Of a DNA stretch of 6,147 nt, positions 1-5,553 are shown piece by piece. How positions within the stretch are numbered: position 1 is the first letter of the stretch; each line of letters begins with the position of its first letter. The DNA is taken from the NCBI GenBank assembly GCA_018241455.1, contig JAFEDW010000126.1, positions 1 through 6,147 of the forward strand, given 5' to 3'. The stretch comes from Pseudomonadota bacterium. Its GTDB lineage: Bacteria > Pseudomonadota > Gammaproteobacteria > Steroidobacterales > Steroidobacteraceae. The notes under the pieces were generated by a model, which was not told the origin of the DNA, searched no databases, and saw nothing but the letters and a program-made list of their open reading frames with translations. The translations under genes were made by a program, and so were the position numbers.

Positions 1-1131
1 GGCGGCATTGGCGCGGGCGCGCAACTCGAACAGGTCCGGCACAGCGTGCGGCACGATGTCGGCGCCGTTGTGGTCGAGCACTCCATTCAATATCGCGAGC
101 GCAGCCGCGCTCCGCCCCTCGTCCAGGTCGGCGCGCGCCCGCAGCGCCTGCGCTTGCTTGACCATGTCCTTGATTCCGATGGCGGCAAAGGCCACGCGGG
201 CCGCTTCGCAATCGGCCATGCCGGCGGCGGCCTGGCCCTGCCTGATGCGTGCCTCGCAGCTGCGCAGGTCGGCATAGGCGATTCCCTGGCGATCGCCCAA
301 CTCGCGCGCCATCGTGCGCGCTGCGTCGAATTCCGTGAGCGCCGCGCGCGGGTCGCCTTTCTCGAGCAGCACGAGGCCGCGCACGTAGCGCGTGATCGAC
401 AGTGACTGCCGTGCGCCGTGCGCCTGTTCCCACTGCTGCGTTTCCTGGATCAGTTCGAGCGCCTGGTCGTAATCACCCATGCCGTCCATGACGGCCGCGA
501 GCGCCTCCGCCGATCGCGCGCGTTGACGTGCGAGCCGGGGCGGCGCGCTCTCGCGGTAGGCGTTGGTGAGCGTGACGACGGCCAGCTCGTCCTGGTTGAG
601 CCGATGTTGCATCCAGCCGAGCGTGCCGAGCAGGCAGACATGGCCGATCGATCCGGCGGGCAGGCGGGCCACGACCGCCGAGAGCTTCCCGACCTGCTGC
701 TGCAGGCCGGGCGTGTCGTAGACCGATTCGGCGTAGGAGATCAGCAGGCTCAGGTAGACCGGATTGTCATCCGGCGGAGCCAGCGCCAGCCCCTTGAGCG
801 CGTCGGCGCGATTTTCGGCGTCGAGTTCGAGCACGCTGCTGCTCTGCGCCGCGACGGCGTACAGCGCCGCGCGACGGAGCGGGGGCATCGTGCGATCGTC
901 CTGCGCGGCAGCGATCAGGGTGCGCGCCTTGCCCAGGGACTGGGTCGCGTCGATGTCTTCCATCGCCGCGAGCGCTTGCAGGTCGGCGAAGGGGAGCTCC
1001 AGGCACTCGCCGTGCGCGCGTCCGCCGGACAACAGCCCGGCCGTGCACAGCGCCGCGGCCCAGAAAGCCTGCCGGCGCAGCTGGACGAGGCCGCGGCCCG
1101 GCTGCCGCAGTAGGGTTGCACAGGTGCCCAT
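1..1131 (-). CDS. Exported TPR-repeat protein, N-terminal part (possible sensor of a signalling protein)
   Basis: The frame is open from the ATG at 1131 to the left edge (377 codons, no stop), so the protein is incomplete. Residues 1-21 are basic (LRRQ at 18-21), followed by a hydrophobic stretch at about 22-36 and a small-residue stretch ending RAHG (38-41). This looks like a cleavable signal peptide, although the n-region is long. The mature part is helical and alanine-rich. TPR-like helix pairs are visible at about 205-236 (GDYDQALE), 246-279 (KGDPRAALTEFDAAR), 284-318 and 327-355. No catalytic domain lies within the window. In Gammaproteobacteria, especially Xanthomonadales, exported TPR regions like this are often followed by a transmembrane helix and a GGDEF diguanylate cyclase domain, or sometimes a kinase or winged helix. 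GGDEF is my guess for the missing C-terminus, not something seen. The gene is transcribed away from the haem operon and shares its 173-bp upstream region. No strong ribosome-binding site precedes the ATG. Confidence 0.8.
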   Translation of the reverse strand, partial: MGTCATLLRQPGRGLVQLRRQAFWAAALCTAGLLSGGRAHGECLELPFADLQALAAMEDIDATQSLGKARTLIAAAQDDRTMPPLRRAALYAVAAQSSSVLELDAENRADALKGLALAPPDDNPVYLSLLISYAESVYDTPGLQQQVGKLSAVVARLPAGSIGHVCLLGTLGWMQHRLNQDELAVVTLTNAYRESAPPRLARQRARSAEALAAVMDGMGDYDQALELIQETQQWEQAHGARQSLSITRYVRGLVLLEKGDPRAALTEFDAARTMARELGDRQGIAYADLRSCEARIRQGQAAAGMADCEAARVAFAAIGIKDMVKQAQALRARADLDEGRSAAALAILNGVLDHNGADIVPHAVPDLFELRARANAA

Positions 1132-1188
1132 GTGGACCGCGAATCTAGCGGCTGCCGCAACAGGCGATGTGTACCGCCGTCGCAGTTC

Positions 1189-1201
1189 CAGTCGCCGACT
1201 G
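1189..1201. repeat. 13-bp perfect palindrome
   Basis: CAGTCG-C-CGACTG is a perfect inverted repeat with a one-base centre. It lies midway between the divergent starts (57 bp from the TPR gene start, 103 bp from the hemA start). A loop of one base is too tight for a good RNA hairpin, so a binding site for a dimeric regulator is likelier than a terminator. The regulator is unknown, and in GC-rich DNA the palindrome could be chance. Confidence 0.35.
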
Positions 1202-1255
1202 CCGACAGTGCGAATGTGCGCCGGCTCACGCCGCCGGGCGCGGTTGCCAGTGGCG

Positions 1256-1271
1256 TGACCTGCCCGTGACA
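1256..1271 (+). promoter_or_regulatory. Candidate hem-box: operator for the response regulator encoded in the operon
   Basis: TGACC (1256-1260), six bases TGCCCG, then TGACA (1267-1271) form a direct repeat with an 11-bp period, one helical turn. This is the geometry used by tandem OmpR/PhoB-family dimers. The Leptospira HemR hem-box, as I recall it, is TGACA-N6-TGACA; this site differs at one of ten defined positions. It ends 33 nt before the hemA ATG. The second half (GTGACA, 1266-1271) also resembles a sigma-70 -35 hexamer at 5 of 6 positions, which suits an activator bound at or over the -35 region. The assignment is inferred from sequence and from the neighbouring regulator gene. Confidence 0.6.
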
Positions 1272-1297
1272 CAAGCACCAGGGGCCGCGGCTAGCCT
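1266..1297 (+). promoter_or_regulatory. Possible hemA promoter (weak)
   Basis: GTGACA (1266-1271) resembles a -35 box. The best -10 candidate downstream is TAGCCT (1292-1297), matching only 3 of 6 positions at a 20-bp spacing, which is longer than ideal. Such a poor core would need an activator, which agrees with the overlapping hem-box. If correct, transcription would begin within a few bases of the hemA ATG (1305). The call rests on weak matches. Confidence 0.25.
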
Positions 1298-1304
1298 GAC
1301 CCTC

Positions 1305-2297
1305 ATGAAACTGTCTGAACTGCAGGTGCTGCATTTCGAGGCTGCCGCATTCGCGCTGGCCCCGGCGCAGCTGGCGGCGGCAGGCGGCTTGCAGCAGGCC
1401 TGGGTGATTTCAACCTGCCAGCGGGTGGTGGTGGTCACCGCCGGCCGCGCGGCGCGCGCGCAACTGATCGAGCGCCTGCCAGCCGCGGCCGGAGCACAGG
1501 GTTTTTCCGGGGCCGAGGCTTATGCCTTCCTGCTGCGTTTCGCTTGTGGGCTGGAAAGCCGGCTGGCCGGCGAGACCGAGATTTTCGGGCAGATCAAGGA
1601 ATCCTGGCGGGCGTTCAGCGCCACGCCCAGCCTGCTGTCGCGGCAATTGGTCAGCTGGGTGCAAGTGTTGTTCAAGGATACGAAGGAAGTGCGCGCGACG
1701 CAGCTGTCGAGCCTCGGCAGCGCCTCCTACGGTTCGCAGGTGCGGCGCCTGCTCGGCGCCACCACGCAGGGCCCGACGCTCCTGATCGGGGCCGGGCAAT
1801 TGGCGCAGACCGTGGCGCCGTGGCTCGAGACCCGCGAGCTGCTGATCTGGAATCGCACCCGCGACCGCGCGCTCGAGCTCGCGCGGCTGGTGCAGGAGCG
1901 GCGCGCGGAACGCGCCTGCCGCGTGCTCGACAGCAGCGAGCAGGCCGAGCTGGCCGCCTGGGCGCAGGCGGGCGATGTGGTGTTGTGCGTGCCGGCCGAT
2001 TCGCAGCGCGACGCCGCGCGCATCGCGGCGTGGCGTTCGCGGTCGAAGCCGGGTGGGCGCATCGTGCACCTGGGGCTCGGCCAGGCGGGCGACGCCAGCT
2101 GGGCTGGCGTGCCGGGGCTGACGGGCCTGTCCGACCTGTTCGAAATGCTGCGTGCGCAGTCCGACCAGCGCGGCGTGCAGCTCGCGCGGGCGCGGCGCAG
2201 TTGCGCGGAAAAAGCCGTGCTGCGTTCGCTCGGTCCCAGCGCCACGCAGGCGCACGGCTGGGAAGATCTCGCGGCATTTGCCACTATTGGCCCCTGA
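1305..2297 (+). CDS. hemA: Glutamyl-tRNA reductase, short divergent form
   Basis: This should reduce glutamyl-tRNA(Glu) with NADPH to glutamate-1-semialdehyde, the first committed step of C5 tetrapyrrole synthesis in the cytosol. The product is 330 residues, against about 410-430 in typical bacterial enzymes. The active-site motif is STCQR (36-40), with nucleophile Cys38; most family members have STCNR. GLESRLAGETEIFGQIK (82-98) is the family signature. A Rossmann domain follows: LIGAGQLAQ (160-168), WNRTRDRA (182-189), DVVLCVPADS (224-233). Oddities: the N-terminal NH-x-(T/S)-AP motif is absent; the usual histidine before the signature is Phe75; and only about 55 residues remain where the C-terminal dimerisation domain of about 100 belongs. 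The ATG at 1305 gives an N-terminus that begins directly in the first domain. An upstream in-frame ATG (1167) would cover the operator. No Shine-Dalgarno sequence is visible. A gap of 24 nt leads to hemC-hemD. Confidence 0.85.
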   Translation: MKLSELQVLHFEAAAFALAPAQLAAAGGLQQAWVISTCQRVVVVTAGRAARAQLIERLPAAAGAQGFSGAEAYAFLLRFACGLESRLAGETEIFGQIKESWRAFSATPSLLSRQLVSWVQVLFKDTKEVRATQLSSLGSASYGSQVRRLLGATTQGPTLLIGAGQLAQTVAPWLETRELLIWNRTRDRALELARLVQERRAERACRVLDSSEQAELAAWAQAGDVVLCVPADSQRDAARIAAWRSRSKPGGRIVHLGLGQAGDASWAGVPGLTGLSDLFEMLRAQSDQRGVQLARARRSCAEKAVLRSLGPSATQAHGWEDLAAFATIGP

Positions 2298-2305
2298 GCT
2301 CTCTG

Positions 2306-2311
2306 CAGGGG
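2306..2311 (+). promoter_or_regulatory. Ribosome-binding site deciding the hemC-hemD start
   Basis: CAGGGG lies 10 nt before the ATG at 2322. This favours that ATG over the in-frame TTG at 2313, which is only 1 nt from the purine tract. Confidence 0.55.
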
Positions 2312-2321
2312 TTTGATCCGG

Positions 2322-3872
2322 ATGACGCAACGGCCGCTACGGCTAGGCACCCGCCGTTCCCTGTTGGCCAGGGCCCAGAGCAGCGCCGTGGCGCGCTCGC
2401 TCGAGCAGCTGCATCCCGGCCTGAAGGTTGAACTGGTCGGCATCGACACCCGCGGTGATCGCATCCTCGATACGCCGCTGTCGCAGGTCGATGGCAAGGA
2501 ATTCTTCACCGCCGAGATCGACGCGGCGCTGCGCGCCGGCCAGGTCGACCTGACCGTGCACTCATTCAAGGACCTGAGCCTCGAGCGGCCCGCCGGCCTG
2601 CATCTCGCGGCGGTGCCAGTGCGCGAGAATCCGCGTGACATCGTGTTGTTCGCCGCCGATGTGCCCGAACGGCTGGCGAGTGGCGCGAGCTTGCGCATCG
2701 GCAGTTCCTCGCCGCGCCGGCAGGCCTTCGTGCCTGCGTTCCTCGAGCGGGCGCTGCCCGGCGCACCGCGCGTGGAGCTGTGCGAACTGCGCGGCAACGT
2801 CGATACCCGCCTGCGCCGCTTGCTCGAACCGCGCGGCGCCGAGCGGCACCTGGATGGCGTGATCCTCGCGTTCGCGGGCCTGGCTCGGCTCTGGCAGGAC
2901 GAAGCCGTGGGCGCCGCCGCGGTGCTGCGTGGACTGCTCGCCGGCCTGCCGCGAATGCTGCTGCCGCTGACCTTGTGTCCGACCGCGCCGGCACAGGGCG
3001 CGTTGGCGATTGAATGCCGCGCCGATGACGAACGCACGCGCTCGCTGCTCGCGGCGCTCGACGACGCCGCGACGCGCACGGCGGTGGACGCCGAGCGCGC
3101 GCTGCTCGAGCTGCGCGGTGGCGGATGCCAGCAGCGCTTCGGCGCGACGCAGGTGCAGGTCGACGGGCTCGGCACGCTGCTGTACCAGCGCGAGGCGAAC
3201 GAGCAGGGGCCGGCTGCGCCGAGGTTGGACTGGGCCTTGCCGCCGCCACCGCGCGCGGCGCTCCGCCCCTGGGACGGGAGCCAACAGGCCGCGCCCGCGC
3301 TCGAGGCCATCGACGGCGCCGCGGCGGAGTGCGCACAACGGCTCGCGCATTGCGGCGCGGCCTTCATCGCGCATCGCCGCGCGCTGCCGGAATTGCCGGC
3401 CGCCGCCGTCAATCGTTGCCGGCACATCTGGGTCTCCGGCACGGAGAGCTGGTTTGCACTGGCTGCGCGTGGCGTCTGGGTCGAGGGCTGCGCAGAGTCG
3501 CTGGGATTTGCAGCGTTGCGCGCCACGCTGGCGTCGCCGCTGCTGGCGCTGCCGCCGGAATCACAGTGGCTCGCGCTGACGAATGCCGAGGCGGCCGCCG
3601 GATGGGGCAGGGTGCCGGTGCTGGCAACCTACCGCCATGTGCGCTCGGCCGAGCCGACGCCGACGGCCGATGCGGCCGCGTCGCCCAGCGACGCATTGCA
3701 GGTCTGGTGGCACAGTGGCATGCAGTTCGAGCGCTGGCGTGGCGCGGTGCGAGCGGACTGCCAGCACGCCTGCGGGCCGGGCCGCACCGCCGAGACACTG
3801 CGCCGCGGCGGCGTCGCCGCGCCGTTGATCTTTCCCTCGGTGCACCAGTGGCGGGAGTGGTTGCGCACGTGA
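2322..3872 (+). CDS. hemC: Bifunctional hydroxymethylbilane synthase / uroporphyrinogen-III synthase (HemC-HemD fusion)
   Basis: The 516-residue protein has two parts. Residues 1 to about 350 are HemC (porphobilinogen deaminase). Conserved elements are TRRS (10-13), TRGD (43-46), HSFKDLS (80-86) with catalytic Asp84, SSSPRRQ (128-134), LRGNVDTRL (156-164), AQGALAIECR (224-233) and GGGCQ (266-270), where Cys269 should carry the dipyrromethane cofactor. The HemC part therefore looks active. Compared with E. coli HemC there is extra sequence around 190-220. Residues from about 365 to 516 are a divergent, short HemD-like region (about 150 residues against about 240-260). It includes VSGTESWFALAARG (371-384) and, near the end, GPGRTAETLRRGG (485-497), which fits the HemD pattern G-x-x-TA-x-x-L-x-x-x-G. 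HemD is poorly conserved generally, so this half is less certain. Similar fusions are known, for example in Leptospira. The ATG at 2322 is preferred because of the ribosome-binding site at 2306-2311. Confidence 0.85.
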   Translation: MTQRPLRLGTRRSLLARAQSSAVARSLEQLHPGLKVELVGIDTRGDRILDTPLSQVDGKEFFTAEIDAALRAGQVDLTVHSFKDLSLERPAGLHLAAVPVRENPRDIVLFAADVPERLASGASLRIGSSSPRRQAFVPAFLERALPGAPRVELCELRGNVDTRLRRLLEPRGAERHLDGVILAFAGLARLWQDEAVGAAAVLRGLLAGLPRMLLPLTLCPTAPAQGALAIECRADDERTRSLLAALDDAATRTAVDAERALLELRGGGCQQRFGATQVQVDGLGTLLYQREANEQGPAAPRLDWALPPPPRAALRPWDGSQQAAPALEAIDGAAAECAQRLAHCGAAFIAHRRALPELPAAAVNRCRHIWVSGTESWFALAARGVWVEGCAESLGFAALRATLASPLLALPPESQWLALTNAEAAAGWGRVPVLATYRHVRSAEPTPTADAAASPSDALQVWWHSGMQFERWRGAVRADCQHACGPGRTAETLRRGGVAAPLIFPSVHQWREWLRT

Positions 3873-3887
3873 ACGTCAAGGCCGGCC

Positions 3888-3894
3888 AGGGGAG
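3888..3894 (+). promoter_or_regulatory. Ribosome-binding site for the histidine kinase
   Basis: AGGGGAG lies 10 nt before the ATG at 3905 and supports that start. An alternative in-frame GTG at 3869 overlaps the hemC-hemD stop (GTGA). It has GGGAG (3853-3857) 11 nt upstream, so it cannot be excluded. Confidence 0.5.
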
Positions 3895-3904
3895 CCTCAG
3901 TGTC

Positions 3905-4843
3905 ATGCCGGCGCGGCGCGCGCGGTTGATCGCGGCGCTGGCTGCGCTGTGGATCGTGCTGGTGCTGGTGCTGGGCGCGGGCTGGGTCGCGCTGGCCATC
4001 AGCCAGGCGCACCAGATCAGCGAATTGCAGTCGCTCACCGGCAGCACCGACAGCGTGGTCGCCGCGCAGTGGGCCAGCACGCATCGCCGCGTGGTCGGCG
4101 AATCGGTGGTGTTCCTGCTGCTGTTGCTGGCCGTGAGTGGCTTGTTGGCCTGGCTCTACTGGCGCGAGAGCTGGCGCGCGCGCGGCATGCAGGCATTCTT
4201 CGCCGCCGTGACGCACGAGTTGCGCACGCCGCTCACCAGCATCCGCCTGCAGGCCGAGGCGATTGCCGAAGGTGACCAGCGCGTCGAACTCGCGCGCCGC
4301 CTGCTCGAGGATTCGCACCGGCTCGAATCGCAGATCGACAAGACACTCGAGCTGGCGCGCATCGAGGGCGGTGGACCGCTCGTCGAGCAATCCGTGCCGC
4401 TGCAGGGCTGGCTCGAGCGCACGCTGCAGGGCATCGCCGCCGCCCATGGCGCGCGCGTGTCGGTGGCCGTCGAACTGGCACCAGGCCTGCCGGCCATCCT
4501 CGCCGACGCGGCCGCGGTGCAGATGATCCTGCGCAACCTGGTCGAGAATTCGGTGCGCCACGCGCAGCGCGAGTGCGTGCAGGTGCGCCTGCGGGCGCGC
4601 GCCAGCGGCGAGCAGGTGCTGCTCGAGTATCGCGACGACGGCGCCGGCACGGCGGTGCGCGCGCAGCAGCTAGGGCGCCTGTTCGGGCGCGGAGCCGCCT
4701 CGGGCGGGAGCGGGGTCGGCCTGTACCTGGTGCGCGCGCTGATGGAACGCATGGGCGGGCGCGCCGAGTTCCACAGCGCGCCGGGCCGGGGCTTTGGCGC
4801 CGAACTGCGGTTTTCCGCCAGCGGCGAAGCGGCGGGCCCGTGA
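3905..4843 (+). CDS. Membrane sensor histidine kinase, HemK-like (haem-operon two-component sensor)
   Basis: This is a small sensor kinase of 312 residues from the ATG at 3905, or 324 from the GTG at 3869. It has a basic N-terminus (PARRAR) and a first membrane helix at about 8-33. An extracytoplasmic loop of only about 30 residues follows, then a second helix at about 65-86. The H-box is FFAAVTHELRTPLTS (98-112) with phospho-acceptor His104. The ATPase domain has the N-box NLVENSVRHA (211-220), the G1 box DDGAG (244-248) and the G2 box GGSGVGL (267-273). All key residues are present and no HAMP domain is visible. The loop is too small for a classical ligand-binding domain, so sensing is probably at or within the membrane. 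It overlaps the downstream regulator by 4 nt and is its obvious partner. Its place inside the haem operon and its resemblance in context to Leptospira HemK suggest that it senses haem or a related signal; that is inference. This HemK is unrelated to the release-factor methyltransferase PrmC, which once carried the same name. Confidence 0.88.
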   Translation: MPARRARLIAALAALWIVLVLVLGAGWVALAISQAHQISELQSLTGSTDSVVAAQWASTHRRVVGESVVFLLLLLAVSGLLAWLYWRESWRARGMQAFFAAVTHELRTPLTSIRLQAEAIAEGDQRVELARRLLEDSHRLESQIDKTLELARIEGGGPLVEQSVPLQGWLERTLQGIAAAHGARVSVAVELAPGLPAILADAAAVQMILRNLVENSVRHAQRECVQVRLRARASGEQVLLEYRDDGAGTAVRAQQLGRLFGRGAASGGSGVGLYLVRALMERMGGRAEFHSAPGRGFGAELRFSASGEAAGP

Positions 4844-5553
4844 ACCATCCCGCGCAGTTGCTGGTCGTCGAGGACGAAAAGAACGTCGGCGAGACGCTGG
4901 CCGAGCGCCTGCAGGTGGCCGGCTTCCAGGTGACGCTGGCCACGTCCGCGGCGCGTGCACGCCAGGCGTGGCGGGCGCAGGCGCCGCAGCTGGCGCTGCT
5001 CGATGTCGGGTTGCCGGATGGCAACGGATTCGAACTCGCCGCGGAACTGCGCGGCGCGGTGCCGAAGTGCGCCATCGTGTTCCTGACCGCGCACGGCAAT
5101 CCGGAGCAGCGCGTGCGCGGGCTCGAGCTCGGCGCCGACGATTACGTGACCAAGCCGTTCCATTTCCGCGAACTGCTGTTGCGCATCCAGAATTGCCTGA
5201 AGCGCGCCCAGGACCTGGCGGAACTGCCCGGTGAAATGCGCGGCGTCGTGCGCATCGGCCGCGCGCGCGTCGACTTCGAGCGCTTCAGCGCGGAAGTCGA
5301 CGGCGTCAGCCACACACTGACGCACAAGGAGTGCGCCGTGCTGCGCTTGCTGGCCAGCCGCGCCGGCAAGGCGGTCAGCCGCGACGAGATCCTCGACAAG
5401 GCCTGGTCGGCCGATGAATTCCCGACCTCGCGCACGGTCGACAACTTCATCGTGCGCCTGCGCAAGCTGGTCGAGCCCGATGCCGACGAGCCGCGCGTGA
5501 TCCGCAGCATTCGCGGCGTCGGCTACCTGCTGAACGAGATGCACCATGAATGA
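4840..5553 (+). CDS. OmpR/PhoB-family response regulator, HemR-like
   Basis: This 237-residue protein has an N-terminal receiver domain (about 6-120) and a C-terminal winged helix-turn-helix domain (about 136-232). Receiver residues are complete: acidic pair Glu11-Asp12, phospho-acceptor Asp55 (LLDVGLPDG), Thr83 (FLTAHG) and Lys105 (TKPF). The DNA-binding domain shows LTHKECAVLRLLAS (160-173), the recognition-helix region RTVDNFIVRLRKLVE (198-212) and the wing IRGVGYLL (224-231), all typical of the family. It starts with GTG at 4840 inside the kinase stop (GTGA, 4-nt overlap), so translation of the two is probably coupled. No other sensible start lies nearby. Family members bind tandem direct repeats with 11-bp periodicity, and such a repeat lies just upstream of hemA (1256-1271). 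I infer that this regulator controls its own operon from that site. Confidence 0.92.
   Translation: MNHPAQLLVVEDEKNVGETLAERLQVAGFQVTLATSAARARQAWRAQAPQLALLDVGLPDGNGFELAAELRGAVPKCAIVFLTAHGNPEQRVRGLELGADDYVTKPFHFRELLLRIQNCLKRAQDLAELPGEMRGVVRIGRARVDFERFSAEVDGVSHTLTHKECAVLRLLASRAGKAVSRDEILDKAWSADEFPTSRTVDNFIVRLRKLVEPDADEPRVIRSIRGVGYLLNEMHHE

Larger units (their letters stand above)
1132..1304. promoter_or_regulatory. Divergent intergenic region between the TPR gene and the haem operon
   Basis: These 173 bp separate two divergent starts and should hold the promoters for both. Visible elements are a 13-bp palindrome (1189-1201), the TGACC-N6-TGACA direct repeat (1256-1271), an 8-bp palindrome GGCTAGCC (1289-1296) and a further TGACC (1297-1301). 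On the minus strand TAGATT (complement of 1142-1147) matches a sigma-70 -10 box at 4 of 6 positions, but no good -35 box lies at the right spacing. No RNA gene, terminator or small ORF with convincing coding character was seen. Confidence 0.65.

Noticed and set aside
418..1113. Long plus-strand open frames across 8-1258
   Set aside because: They lie opposite the continuous minus-strand TPR frame, which has a signal peptide and recognisable helix-pair repeats. The plus-strand products are rich in Arg and Ala without any family motif, as expected for antisense frames in GC-rich DNA.
1289..1296. GGCTAGCC palindrome as an operator or terminator
   Set aside because: It is only 8 bp with no loop, overlaps the weak -10 candidate and is too short to interpret.
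1297..1301. A third TGACC as part of an extended operator
   Set aside because: It lies 30 bp from the second half-site with no partner at 11 bp, and a five-base match is expected by chance.
1167..1304. Upstream in-frame ATG extending HemA by 46 residues
   Set aside because: The extension has no similarity to the glutamyl-tRNA reductase N-terminus and would place the hem-box and promoter inside coding sequence. The ATG at 1305 gives a sensible N-terminus.
2313..2321. TTG start for hemC-hemD
   Set aside because: It is only 1 nt from the purine-rich ribosome-binding tract. The ATG at 2322 has normal spacing and gives an N-terminus typical of HemC.
1727..3526. A 599-codon minus-strand open frame
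   Set aside because: It is antisense to hemA and hemC-hemD, which have clear catalytic motifs. Its composition (Ser, Arg, Ala) is that of a shadow frame.
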